Below, one piece after another: positions 1 through 7,669 of a DNA stretch of 64,000 bases. The DNA comes from an uncultured Clostridia bacterium (GTDB lineage: Bacteria > Bacillota > Clostridia > Christensenellales > UBA1242). Position 1 is the first letter of the stretch. Each line of letters starts with the position of its first letter. The stretch spans positions 186,001 to 250,000 of the forward strand of contig CALBOE010000006.1 in the NCBI GenBank assembly GCA_937896905.1, read 5' to 3'. The notes below the pieces were generated by a model. That model had not been told where the DNA came from and made no database searches. It was given only the letters and a program-made list of their open reading frames with translations. The translations under genes were made by a program, and so were the position numbers.

Positions 1-620
1 ATGTATGCCTCCTCTAACTTTTTAATTGCATTCTTTGTGAACACAATAAATCTGTTTTCAACAACTTCTGCAACGTTCAAAAGAGCCACGTCTGCACAAC
101 TAACTTTTTGAATGTTGTTAGTTGCTTTAATTGCACTTTCGTTTTTGCCATCGGTTACGATAACAGTTCTTTTGTTCAAGCCAAACAATTTAAGGAATTC
201 GCTAGCTGCTTTTGTTTTGTTGTTTTCGAAAGCAACTTCGTCTAGAATGAACACTTCACCTTGTCTAATCTTTTGAGAGATTGCAGATGAGAATGCAATG
301 TCGCGAACTTTTTTGTTAATTTTTTGGCTGAAATCTCTTGGCTTTGGTGCGAACACTACGCCACCGCCAGTGAATTGTGGAGCACTTTTTTCGTCGTGAC
401 GAGCACCACCAGTGCCTTTTTGTCTGTATAATTTCTTCTTGCTAGCTGTAACTTCGCTACGTGTTAAGGTTGATTTTGTTCCTTGACGAGCGTTGTTGTG
501 CAAAGCTACAATAACTTGATGAATAACAGGTTCGTTATAGTCGGCATTGAAAACTAAATCGTTAAGTTCAATGGTGCCAACTTCTTCTTTTTTCATATTG
601 TAAACATTAAGTTTTGCCAT
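1..620 (-). CDS. rplD: 50S ribosomal protein L4, C-terminus cut by the window edge
   Basis: L4 binds 23S rRNA near the start of the exit tunnel and in some bacteria represses its own operon. The frame opens at ATG 620, six bases after a good AAAGGAG, and stays open to base 1 with no stop. It gives 206 codons, about the full family length, so only a residue or two and the stop should be missing. The N-terminus (MAKLNVYNMKKEEVG), the conserved loop LYRQKGTGGARHDEKSAPQF and GGGVVFAPKPRDF are typical of L4. It follows rplC by 11 bp in the usual S10-L3-L4 order. Confidence 0.95.
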   Translation of the reverse strand, partial: MAKLNVYNMKKEEVGTIELNDLVFNADYNEPVIHQVIVALHNNARQGTKSTLTRSEVTASKKKLYRQKGTGGARHDEKSAPQFTGGGVVFAPKPRDFSQKINKKVRDIAFSSAISQKIRQGEVFILDEVAFENNKTKAASEFLKLFGLNKRTVIVTDGKNESAIKATNNIQKVSCADVALLNVAEVVENRFIVFTKNAIKKLEEAY

Positions 621-631
621 AGTTTTCTCCT

Positions 632-1264
632 TTAAGCTTTAACAGCGGACTTGATTGTTACAACAGAATTTTTAGGGCCAGGGATTGCACCTTTAACCAA
701 TAATAAATTCCTTTCCGCGTCAACTTTAACAACTTTAAGATTTTGAACGGTTACGGCTTCATGTCCGTAATGACCAGGCATCTTTTTGCCTTTGAAAACT
801 CTACTTGGGGTTGAGTTAGCACCCATTGAACCAACTTCTCTGTGAACAGGGCCCACACCGTGAGTCATTTTCAATCTTTGTTGGTTCCAACGTTTAATAA
901 CGCCAGTGAAACCGTGACCTTTAGTGATGCCAGAAACATCTACCATATCGCCAGCGGTGAACATATCTGCCTTAATTTCTTGACCAAGAGCAAATTTGCT
1001 TGTGTCGTCAAACTTAAATTCTTTCAAAACTCTTTTTGGTTCAACACCAGCTTTTTTGAAAGCGCCAGCTTGACATTTGTTAACGTTTTTAGCTTTAATT
1101 TCGCCGAAAGCAACTTGAACTGAATTGTAACCGTCAACTGCTTCGGTTTTAATTTGAGTTACGTAGCAAGGGCCTGCTTCAATAACTGTAACAGGTTCAA
1201 CTCTTCCATCGTCTAGGAAAACTTGAGTCATTCCCAATTTTTTACCAATAATTGCTTTTTCCAC
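632..1264 (-). CDS. rplC: 50S ribosomal protein L3
   Basis: L3 is an early assembly protein of the large subunit, close to the peptidyl transferase centre. The frame is open up to 1300, but GTG at 1264 is the better start. It is preceded by AAGGAGG at the right distance, and it gives the family N-terminus ([20 protein letters not shown]) and a normal length of 210 aa. The conserved core [12 protein letters not shown] followed by [21 protein letters not shown] is present. It sits between rpsJ (10 bp upstream) and rplD (11 bp downstream) and shares the S10 promoter. Confidence 0.95.
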   Translation of the reverse strand: MEKAIIGKKLGMTQVFLDDGRVEPVTVIEAGPCYVTQIKTEAVDGYNSVQVAFGEIKAKNVNKCQAGAFKKAGVEPKRVLKEFKFDDTSKFALGQEIKADMFTAGDMVDVSGITKGHGFTGVIKRWNQQRLKMTHGVGPVHREVGSMGANSTPSRVFKGKKMPGHYGHEAVTVQNLKVVKVDAERNLLLVKGAIPGPKNSVVTIKSAVKA

Positions 1265-1274
1265 AGTGTCCTCC

Positions 1275-1583
1275 TTATAATTCCACTTTGATATCAACAC
1301 CAGATGGAACGTTCATCTTAAGCAAAGCATCTACAGCTTTTGCATTTGGTGCGAATACATCAATTAATCTAAAGTGTGTGCGAGATTCAAATTGTTCTCT
1401 TGAATCTTTATATTTGTGCGTTGCACGAATGATTGTAACCACTTCTCTTTTGGTTGGAAGTGGAACCGGGCCTGAAACCTTGCAGCCAGACTTTGTTGCA
1501 GTGTCAAGAATTCTTGAAACCACGTTTTCGAGTAAACCTGTATCGTAAGAAGCAAGTTTAATTCTTAATTTTGTTGTTGCCAT
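1275..1583 (-). CDS. rpsJ: 30S ribosomal protein S10
   Basis: S10 is a small-subunit head protein and, as NusE, a partner of NusB in antitermination. It is 102 aa, the standard length. Diagnostic segments are [12 protein letters not shown] at the start, [16 protein letters not shown] in the middle and [11 protein letters not shown] near the end. ATG 1583 follows AAAAGGAGAAG. It is the first gene of the S10 operon, behind a long leader and a consensus promoter at 1855-1883. Confidence 0.97.
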   Translation of the reverse strand: MATTKLRIKLASYDTGLLENVVSRILDTATKSGCKVSGPVPLPTKREVVTIIRATHKYKDSREQFESRTHFRLIDVFAPNAKAVDALLKMNVPSGVDIKVEL

Positions 1584-1848
1584 TTTTCTTCTCCTTTTAT
1601 TTTTTTAGTCAACACCAAACCAACCCAACCTTAACATTATGTTATTGTAACGGCAGTTTAAAGTATTTCATTTACTTACGCGTTACAACAAGCCACGTGT
1701 TAAGTGCTGATTTCCAAAAAGAAAACTGCTCTTCTAAAGAAAAGTCAGTTCGGTTGGCGCCCGCTTTAAGCGAACTTTGGTAGACACAAATTCCCATTTG
1801 TTGTTGCTAACAAATGCAACCTTGTGCGTCAACCCACAATTAACCAGC
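1584..1848 (-). promoter_or_regulatory. S10 operon 5' leader, candidate autoregulatory RNA
   Basis: About 265 nt separate the predicted transcription start (near 1848) from rpsJ, with no open gene between. Long leaders of this kind usually carry r-protein binding sites or attenuators. No classical terminator hairpin was found here, so any control is inferred from length and position. Confidence 0.45.
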
Positions 1849-1854
1849 ATTTGT

Positions 1855-1883
1855 ATTGTACCAAACCCCAGCATCTTTGTCAA
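1855..1883 (-). promoter_or_regulatory. S10 operon promoter (housekeeping sigma)
   Basis: On the minus strand TTGACA (1878-1883) and TACAAT (1855-1860) are exactly 17 bp apart. This is a near-perfect sigma-A promoter pointing at rpsJ. Confidence 0.85.
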
Positions 1884-2045
1884 CCCTTTTTCAAAACTTT
1901 TTTCAACAATTTTTGCGTTGCGTTTTACTGAAATATTTAACAAAAAAATAACCTCGCACATACACGTATATTAATAAGGAAAAGCCAAACAATAAAAATT
2001 TCACTCATTTAGTTAAACATCTTAAAAAAATTTTATAAAAAGGTA

Positions 2046-2074
2046 TTTACAAAAAAATAAATTGGTGTTATAAT
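2046..2074 (+). promoter_or_regulatory. Promoter of the 148-aa gene
   Basis: TTTACA (2046-2051) and TATAAT (2069-2074) have a 17-bp spacer. The start codon at 2103 follows after a short leader with AAGGAG. Bases 1884-2045, between this and the S10 promoter, show nothing else I can support. Confidence 0.8.
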
Positions 2075-2102
2075 CCAATTACATAAATTTAAGGAGAAAA
2101 AT

Positions 2103-2549
2103 ATGCCAGCTGCAAACAACACATCAGCAACTAAAACACCTTTAAACTTCTTTCACGCAACACCTGTTGACGCAACCACAGGCAAACGCCCAACAGCTAA
2201 AACGTTGTATCCAACCAAACAAAGGTTGGCAGAGTTGGTGGCTCAATGCTGCAAGTTAAACGGAATTGAAATAACAGAAGAAAACAAATCTAAATATAAT
2301 GCTTTGCTTTTTGGCATAATTGACCTTGTTGTTAACAAGCAAGATTATCAAGGTTTCAACTTCTCCATTAACTTCGATAACATTTTAGCATACTTCGAAA
2401 AGTTCTACACTGCAAACGAAAAAAGAATTGGCAGAACGGCCGTTTCACAATTGTTTGGCCAAAAACTTGAAAAAGAATTAAAACGTTATTTGCAAGAAGA
2501 GTATAAAATCCAACTAAAAACAACAAACGATAATAATTTTGGTTTGTAA
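2103..2549 (+). CDS. Hypothetical protein, 148 aa
   Basis: Not recognised. It is soluble, with no signal peptide or membrane segment. The first 35 residues are rich in Ala, Thr and Pro and look disordered. From about residue 38 (TKQRLAELVAQCCKLNGIEI) to the end it looks mostly helical, and the last 40 residues are charged and amphipathic (LEKELKRYLQEEYK). The gene is monocistronic with its own consensus promoter, AAGGAG before ATG 2103, and a terminator right after the stop, so it looks well expressed. Its convergent neighbour, the 498-aa gene, is also unknown. Confidence 0.75.
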   Translation: MPAANNTSATKTPLNFFHATPVDATTGKRPTAKTLYPTKQRLAELVAQCCKLNGIEITEENKSKYNALLFGIIDLVVNKQDYQGFNFSINFDNILAYFEKFYTANEKRIGRTAVSQLFGQKLEKELKRYLQEEYKIQLKTTNDNNFGL

Positions 2550-2577
2550 AAAACACCGCAATTAAGCGGTGTTTTTT
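2548..2577. terminator. Bidirectional intrinsic terminator
   Basis: AACACCGC (2552-2559) pairs with GCGGTGTT (2566-2573) around a 6-nt loop. A-tracts and T-tracts flank both sides, so it can serve the plus gene ending at 2549 and the minus gene ending at 2587. Confidence 0.85.
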
Positions 2578-2586
2578 GTTGCTAAT

Positions 2587-4083
2587 TTATAGAAGCCCTA
2601 TCACTCCGTCTGCTTTTTCAATTCCAACCGATTTTTCAACTCCAACCGAAACAGCTTGGTCTACAGCAGCCAACTTATTAAATTCGGTAAGTAACAAATT
2701 TTCATCTGAACTTTGACCAGAGTTTCCACTTTCTAACACAGGCTGTCTGCCGCTTGCAATGTTTGCTTCAACTGTATTGCTTAATACAAAAGATTGTTTT
2801 GGGATAGCGCCAATAAATGAGCTCGAACGTCGTGTGCCCGTGCCACTTTCTTTTTTGGAAGCCGCTGGTTTTCCCGCTTTAGCTGCTGCCTTCTTTTTGT
2901 CGGCTCCGGCTTTTGCTGCAGGTTTTGCAGCCGCATTTGCATTTCCTGCGGTTGCTGCTGCCGCTTGTGTCTTTTGAGCTTCTTCTACGCGGGTTTCAGT
3001 TTTTGCCACCAAATTCTTTTCGCTGCCAGCAACTTCTATGCCATAATCGTTACGTAGCATTCCTTCAAGTTCGGCCACTCTTGTTCCTTGGTGAATTTTG
3101 TTTGCATTTCTAACATTTGCTTCTTTTTGCGCCAAAACAAGATCCTTTGCCACATCACTAACACTAGCAGAATAGTTTGTTTTAATTTGACGAGTTTCTG
3201 TTAACTGCCCATCAACATATTCTTGCTTGGTTTCAACCGAAACCTTATCTCGCATTTCTGTGTTGTACCTTAATTCCGCATTTCGCTTTTCTGCCAAAAA
3301 TTCTTGCGTTTCTTGCAAAGGCAATGCGTCCATATTATTTTCAATGGTTTGCAAAATAATTTCGTTAACCGTTCTTGCAAAGTTTGGCTTGTCGGTTCTA
3401 ACAAAATCTTTCTTATCCTTAAAGAATGCCTTGATGTCTGCCTTAACCTTTGCGTGCAGTTCTGGATAGTGCGAAACAATTCTTAACATATCGCACCCAA
3501 ACTGCGCTTCAATCTCTTCTATTTCTTCTTCGTCCTTTAGCAGTTTTTCGTTGGCTTTCATAACATATTTAAAACGGTTAACAATATTTGCAAATTGCGC
3601 TAATGTAGCTTCGTCCATATTAAACACGTCTAGCGCCTGGCCACCAAACTCGCCAATATTCCATTTTTTGTATAATACATTTTTGTTAATTTCGCCACTA
3701 ACTTCAACGCGGTCTAACTCAAACTCAATAATATCGCTATAAACCCCACCATTCAACTTAAAGTTAGCTTGATGATTTAACTTTTCCACCAACGAAAGAG
3801 TTGCTTGGTCGCCATCTACCGTTGCAAAAAATGTTAGTTGCCTATCCAACTTCAATTGGCTATTGCAAATGTCAATGTTATCGAAACTTTCAACAATGTA
3901 TTTTTTCATTGCAATAAGTTCATTGGCAATCTCCGGTTTAATAACGTATTTGCCTTTTGCGTCGAAATCCCCCATCATACAGCCAACAACCGAATGACGC
4001 ATATTTTTAAATTTTAAAAATTCAATTTCAACACTATCTTGCACAACCCCTTGCTCGCTATCATTCTTAATATACTCTGCCAT
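2587..4083 (-). CDS. Hypothetical protein, 498 aa, with an Ala/Lys-rich tail
   Basis: Not recognised. There is no signal peptide or membrane segment, so it is probably cytoplasmic. Residues 1-330 look like a folded, largely helical region with an acidic patch (DEEEIEEIEAQFG near 185-197). Residues about 370-420 are a low-complexity linker of Ala, Lys and Gly (AAAKPAAKAGADKKKAAAK), like a histone H1-type or DNA-binding tail. A Ser/Arg stretch (GTGTRRSSSF) and a charged C-terminus follow. The start at 4083 has AGGAGAA upstream and its own extended -10 promoter. A nucleic-acid-binding role would be a guess from the basic linker only. Confidence 0.75.
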   Translation of the reverse strand: MAEYIKNDSEQGVVQDSVEIEFLKFKNMRHSVVGCMMGDFDAKGKYVIKPEIANELIAMKKYIVESFDNIDICNSQLKLDRQLTFFATVDGDQATLSLVEKLNHQANFKLNGGVYSDIIEFELDRVEVSGEINKNVLYKKWNIGEFGGQALDVFNMDEATLAQFANIVNRFKYVMKANEKLLKDEEEIEEIEAQFGCDMLRIVSHYPELHAKVKADIKAFFKDKKDFVRTDKPNFARTVNEIILQTIENNMDALPLQETQEFLAEKRNAELRYNTEMRDKVSVETKQEYVDGQLTETRQIKTNYSASVSDVAKDLVLAQKEANVRNANKIHQGTRVAELEGMLRNDYGIEVAGSEKNLVAKTETRVEEAQKTQAAAATAGNANAAAKPAAKAGADKKKAAAKAGKPAASKKESGTGTRRSSSFIGAIPKQSFVLSNTVEANIASGRQPVLESGNSGQSSDENLLLTEFNKLAAVDQAVSVGVEKSVGIEKADGVIGLL

Positions 4084-4103
4084 AGCCTAATTCTCCTAGT
4101 AAA

Positions 4104-4132
4104 AGTATATCACAGCAAAATCTAATTAGCAA
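4104..4132 (-). promoter_or_regulatory. Promoter of the 498-aa gene
   Basis: On the minus strand TTGCTA (4127-4132) and TATACT (4104-4109) are 17 bp apart, with an extended TGA before the -10. Confidence 0.75.
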
Positions 4133-4145
4133 ACAAAAGACAACA

Positions 4146-4173
4146 AAAAAATTCCCGCAAGTGGGAATTTTTT
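4146..4173 (-). terminator. Terminator of the small membrane protein gene
   Basis: AATTCCC and GGGAATT form a stem around GCAAGT, followed on the minus strand by a T-run. It lies just past the stop at 4176. Confidence 0.8.
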
Positions 4174-4175
4174 AT

Positions 4176-4499
4176 TTATGAAAATATTGCCGCAATAAGC
4201 ATCATAATTCCAATTATTATTAATAGCGGATAAATGTTGCTCCAAATGTTAACACCGGTTGCTTTTATAGATGCTTTAGTTCTAATTTTAGAATCTAACA
4301 TTGTTTTTAACACTTCTGCATCTTCTTGCGTTAATTCCTTTGTCCAGTTATATTCTGCCAAAATAGACTTTAACTTTTCGCTATCTACCCAATAACCCCA
4401 AGTGCGCCCCTCATAATATTCAGTGTTTTCTTTGCTGGTTATTCTTGAAGAAATTTCGCTTGCAATAGTATTTAATTCCGAATTTGAATAATTTCTCAT
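4176..4499 (-). CDS. Small C-terminally anchored membrane protein, 107 aa
   Basis: Not recognised. Residues 1-84 are polar and charged, with a short aromatic segment (RTWGYWVDSEKL). Residues about 86-106 form one hydrophobic helix (NIYPLLIIIGIMMLIAAIF) ending the protein, so it is probably tail-anchored with its bulk in the cytoplasm. A strong GGGGG stretch precedes ATG 4499. It lies 41 bp behind the 244-aa gene in the same direction and probably shares its mRNA, ending at the 4146-4173 hairpin. Confidence 0.7.
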   Translation of the reverse strand: MRNYSNSELNTIASEISSRITSKENTEYYEGRTWGYWVDSEKLKSILAEYNWTKELTQEDAEVLKTMLDSKIRTKASIKATGVNIWSNIYPLLIIIGIMMLIAAIFS

Positions 4500-4540
4500 A
4501 CGTCCCCCTGTTTTATTACAAATAATTAATTTAAGCCAAA

Positions 4541-5275
4541 CTAATCGGCTGTGTTTTCCGCACCTTTTCTTGCTTCAAATTTGCTACGTAAAAGTTGGTT
4601 AACCTTACTTTCCAGTTCTAACAACTTTTCAACTGTTAACACAAATGGAACCTCCACTCCATAACTTTTAATTTCTGTTAGGTAAACAAGGAAATCTTTT
4701 TTATAAATTTCATGCTCCCTTAACCTTAAACTTGCCGCACAAGACGGGTGAATGTTTTGAAGCTCTGGAATGTATTGCGGATTGGATAAAATTTCAACAC
4801 ATCTATCTTTATCGCAAAAACCTTGGTGATTATAATTGTAGGCATCGTAACGCATTGTTGCAACTGCACCGTCGCTTAAATATCCGCCAGAAAGAAGCCC
4901 AGCCCTATCCTTATCCACCATTTTAACGCCCGGCATAAAAACTTTAAAGGTTTGAATTATTGCCACATCTTCACCAAATTCGAATGTGCCATTTGTTCGA
5001 ACTTCATTGGTTGCCCACATAGGAATAACATAGCGAACTTGTGCCGGTTGATTTTTTCTGCAAATTAAAAGGGTGTGAATGTTTTCATCATTCAATCTTG
5101 CCTCTCTATAATAATCTTTTTTAGCGCTACTTAAAATAGCTTGGTCGCTTCTTGCGCAAACCTTGCCAGTTTGCACCTTATTAAAGTTAAATGTGCCATT
5201 AAATAATTCCAAATTTCTTTCTGGATCTTCAACTAGCGTTACATCAACACATTTATTCACATCAACATCAAACAT
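4541..5275 (-). CDS. Hypothetical protein, 244 aa
   Basis: Not recognised. It is soluble, with six Cys spread along the chain (including CDKDRC near 153-158) but no clear metal-site spacing. The C-terminal 40 residues (LTVEKLLELESKVNQLLRSK) look like a coiled-coil helix that could oligomerise. ATG 5275 follows AAAGGA and a consensus promoter at 5299-5326. It heads a two-gene unit with the small membrane protein, so a soluble protein working with a membrane anchor is a reasonable inference. Confidence 0.72.
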   Translation of the reverse strand: MFDVDVNKCVDVTLVEDPERNLELFNGTFNFNKVQTGKVCARSDQAILSSAKKDYYREARLNDENIHTLLICRKNQPAQVRYVIPMWATNEVRTNGTFEFGEDVAIIQTFKVFMPGVKMVDKDRAGLLSGGYLSDGAVATMRYDAYNYNHQGFCDKDRCVEILSNPQYIPELQNIHPSCAASLRLREHEIYKKDFLVYLTEIKSYGVEVPFVLTVEKLLELESKVNQLLRSKFEARKGAENTAD

Positions 5276-5298
5276 AATTTCTTCCTTTGTGTATTTTT

Positions 5299-5326
5299 AT
5301 TATACCATATTACCGGCAAAATTCAA
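5299..5326 (-). promoter_or_regulatory. Promoter of the 244-aa / 107-aa unit
   Basis: On the minus strand TTGAAT (5321-5326) and TATAAT (5299-5304) are 16 bp apart. Confidence 0.8.
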
Positions 5327-5383
5327 TAGCAAAAAGAAAACAATTTTAAAAATATTTTAGCCGTACAGCAAATTAATTCCATT

Positions 5384-5410
5384 AAAAATTCCCGTTATTG
5401 CGGGAATTTG
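5384..5410 (-). terminator. Terminator after prfA
   Basis: On the minus strand AAATTCCCG pairs with CGGGAATTT, followed by T-residues, just after the prfA stop at 5413. Confidence 0.8.
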
Positions 5411-5412
5411 TT

Positions 5413-6483
5413 TTATTCTTCTTGGCTTGCAAGTTTTGCCTGCTGGTCTGCCAAAGTTAAAGCTTCTAACATTTCATCTAGGTCGCCATCCATAAACGCA
5501 TTTATGTTAAATATGCTTAAGCCTATGCGGTGGTCGGTAACCCTACCTTGTGGAAAGTTATATGTTCTAATTCTTTCGCTTCTATCGCCCGTTCCAACTT
5601 GGCTTTTGCGGTTTTGGCGATATTCTGCTTCTTTTTGTTGTTGATAGTAGTCGAACACTTTAGATTTTAAAATGGTAAATGCCTTTTCCTTGTTTTGAGT
5701 TTGGCTACGCTCGTCCTGGCAACTAACAACAATGCCTGTTGGGAAGTGCGTTATTCTTATTGCGCTATCGGTTTTGTTAACCTTTTGCCCACCCGCACCA
5801 CTACTGCGGAAAATATCAATACGAATATCTTTTTCGTTAATTTCAACATCGGCATCTTCCATTTCAGGCAAAATTGCAACGGTTGAGGTGGAAGTGTGAA
5901 CCCTGCCCTGACTTTCGGTTTCTGGCACACGCTGAACACGATGCACTCCGCTTTCAAACTTAAACCTAGCATAGGCATTTTTGCCTTTAATTAATGCTTG
6001 AACTTCTTTAACTCCACCAAGTTCAGTTTCTTCAATGTTAAGAATTTCCATTTTAAAGCGATGGCTGTCGCAATACATTTGATACATTCTTAACAAACTA
6101 TGTGCAAACAAGGCACTTTCTTCACCGCCAGCACCACCACGAATTTCAAGAATAACATTTTTAGTGTCGTTTTCGTCTTTTGGAAGCATTAAAACTTTCA
6201 AACGTTCCACACTTTCTGCCATTTGCTGTTTTAAACTGAAACTTTCTTCTTTAAGCATTTCTTTCATGCTGGCATCTGTTTCCATTTCAATAAGTTCGTT
6301 GGCGTCGTTAAAATCTCTTTCCAACTTTTGGTAAACTTCAAATTCGTCCATAAGCGGGGTTAAGTTTGAATGTTCTTTAACTTTTGCTTGCCAAACTTTT
6401 GTTTCTGCAATAATTTCTGGGTTGGCAATGTCGGCAGTTAGTGCTTCAAACTTTTCTTTAATAATTTTTAGCTTTTCAATCAT
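5413..6483 (-). CDS. prfA: Peptide chain release factor 1
   Basis: RF1 reads UAA and UAG stop codons and triggers peptide release in the ribosomal A site. It is 356 aa, the normal size. The catalytic GGQ lies at residues 231-233 in SSGAGGQKVNKTDSAIRITH. The stop-codon recognition loop HRVQRVPETESQGRVHTS has the P-x-T tripeptide (PET, 187-189) that marks RF1 rather than RF2. The domain-1 signature GGAGGEESALFA is at 116-127. It lies 24 bp behind prmC, which encodes the methylase for the GGQ glutamine, and has its own AAGGAG. Confidence 0.97.
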   Translation of the reverse strand: MIEKLKIIKEKFEALTADIANPEIIAETKVWQAKVKEHSNLTPLMDEFEVYQKLERDFNDANELIEMETDASMKEMLKEESFSLKQQMAESVERLKVLMLPKDENDTKNVILEIRGGAGGEESALFAHSLLRMYQMYCDSHRFKMEILNIEETELGGVKEVQALIKGKNAYARFKFESGVHRVQRVPETESQGRVHTSTSTVAILPEMEDADVEINEKDIRIDIFRSSGAGGQKVNKTDSAIRITHFPTGIVVSCQDERSQTQNKEKAFTILKSKVFDYYQQQKEAEYRQNRKSQVGTGDRSERIRTYNFPQGRVTDHRIGLSIFNINAFMDGDLDEMLEALTLADQQAKLASQEE

Positions 6484-6507
6484 AAACTTCTCCTTTTAAT
6501 TAGATTT

Positions 6508-7320
6508 TTATTTTTTAAACACAAGCACTCGCTCAATGCCGTTATAATCTAAAACTGTTTCAATAAGATTAAAATCGTTAAACAAACTTTCAATAAGCGG
6601 TTTTTGCCCTTCTCCAATTTCCATAACAACAATTCCACTATCATTTAAAAACTTTCTTAAATTGTCGTGAATAATGTTATAGAATTTAAGCCCCAACTCT
6701 CCACCGTCTAAAGCAATGCGTGGGTCGTTTAATGTAACTTCTTTATCTAAATCGGCAAGTTCTTCGGTTGCAATGTAGGGCGGATTGCTAACAATTATAT
6801 CGAACTTTTCGGCAATGCCTTCAAACATATCGCTTTTAACAAAATTAATTTCTACGTTGTGTTTTTGCGCATTCTGTTTTGCAACCGCTAATGCACGTGA
6901 AGAAATGTCGCTAGCAGTCATTTCAATATCTACATTTTTCCTAATGGAGACCGCCAAACACCCGCTTCCTGTGCAAAGGTCTAAGGCGGATTTATAATGA
7001 AATTCCTTAATATATTTTAACGCAGTTTCAACAATTGCTTCGCTATCCTGCCTTGGCGCAAGCACATAGTTGTTTATTTTAAACTCTAACCCATAAAAGT
7101 AGGAACGTTTAAAAATTTTATCCACCGGGACATTGTTTTTGCGCTTTTCAACACATTCCATTATTGTTTTATAGGCGTTCTCATCAATATCCTCAATAAG
7201 AGGCAGTTCTGTTCTGGAAACTTGCAAAACTTCCGCACATATAAAATCTACATCAACCGCATCAATTTCAAGTTGATTAAATTCTTGTTTTAAACTTTTT
7301 CTTAATTCAAATAATTTCAT
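6508..7320 (-). CDS. prmC: Release factor glutamine methyltransferase
   Basis: PrmC (HemK) methylates the glutamine of the GGQ motif in release factors, using S-adenosylmethionine. The SAM-binding motif I reads DLCTGSGC at 114-121 and the catalytic NPPY is at 179-182. The family hinge motif VLAPRQDSE is at 86-94, with PRQDSE in place of the usual PRPETE. The length of 270 aa is normal. No Shine-Dalgarno is visible before ATG 7320, so it is expressed either by read-through from rpmE or from a weak nearby promoter. It is coupled to prfA, its substrate gene. Confidence 0.95.
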   Translation of the reverse strand: MKLFELRKSLKQEFNQLEIDAVDVDFICAEVLQVSRTELPLIEDIDENAYKTIMECVEKRKNNVPVDKIFKRSYFYGLEFKINNYVLAPRQDSEAIVETALKYIKEFHYKSALDLCTGSGCLAVSIRKNVDIEMTASDISSRALAVAKQNAQKHNVEINFVKSDMFEGIAEKFDIIVSNPPYIATEELADLDKEVTLNDPRIALDGGELGLKFYNIIHDNLRKFLNDSGIVVMEIGEGQKPLIESLFNDFNLIETVLDYNGIERVLVFKK

Positions 7321-7385
7321 AATGATTTTTTAACAACAAAAAAACGCACCCTAATTTGCCCGTGCAAAAAAGAATGCGCATTTCG

Positions 7386-7604
7386 CTATTTCAAATTAAA
7401 TTTCTTTTTGAATTTGTCTACTCTACCTTCAGTGTCAACAAGTTTTTGTTGTCCTGTAAAGAATGGGTGGCACTTATCGCAAACTTCAAGTTTAACAGTG
7501 TCGCCAGCTTTAACACCACGCTTAGAGGTTTTTCCATCGAATTCAGAACCGCAAGCGCAAACAAATTTAACTTCTACATAACTAGGTTGGATTTCGCTCT
7601 TCAT
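7386..7604 (-). CDS. rpmE: 50S ribosomal protein L31, zinc type
   Basis: L31 bridges the large and small subunits. This 72-aa copy keeps the zinc ligands CxC near residues 16-18 and CDKC with the following HPF ([10 protein letters not shown]), so it is the C+ form that can also store zinc. It starts at ATG 7604 after AAGGAG and has a near-consensus promoter. prmC and prfA follow in the same direction and may be transcribed from here. No convincing terminator separates L31 from prmC; only a 4-bp stem near 7345-7365 is seen. Confidence 0.95.
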   Translation of the reverse strand: MKSEIQPSYVEVKFVCACGSEFDGKTSKRGVKAGDTVKLEVCDKCHPFFTGQQKLVDTEGRVDKFKKKFNLK

Positions 7605-7640
7605 ACTTTCTCCTTATCTTTTAATAATTCTAGCGGTATG

Positions 7641-7669
7641 ATTATAACGTGAAAATATTGTTTTGTCAA
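7641..7669 (-). promoter_or_regulatory. rpmE promoter
   Basis: On the minus strand TTGACA (7664-7669) and TATAAT (7641-7646) are 17 bp apart. The -35 box overlaps the last codons of murC. Confidence 0.88.

Noticed and set aside
2103..5275. Genomic island or prophage of unknown genes
   Set aside because: No integrase, transposase, attachment repeats or tRNA seen; base composition looks like the flanks.
7345..7365. Terminator between rpmE and prmC
   Set aside because: Only a 4-bp GCAC/GTGC stem could be formed; too weak to call.
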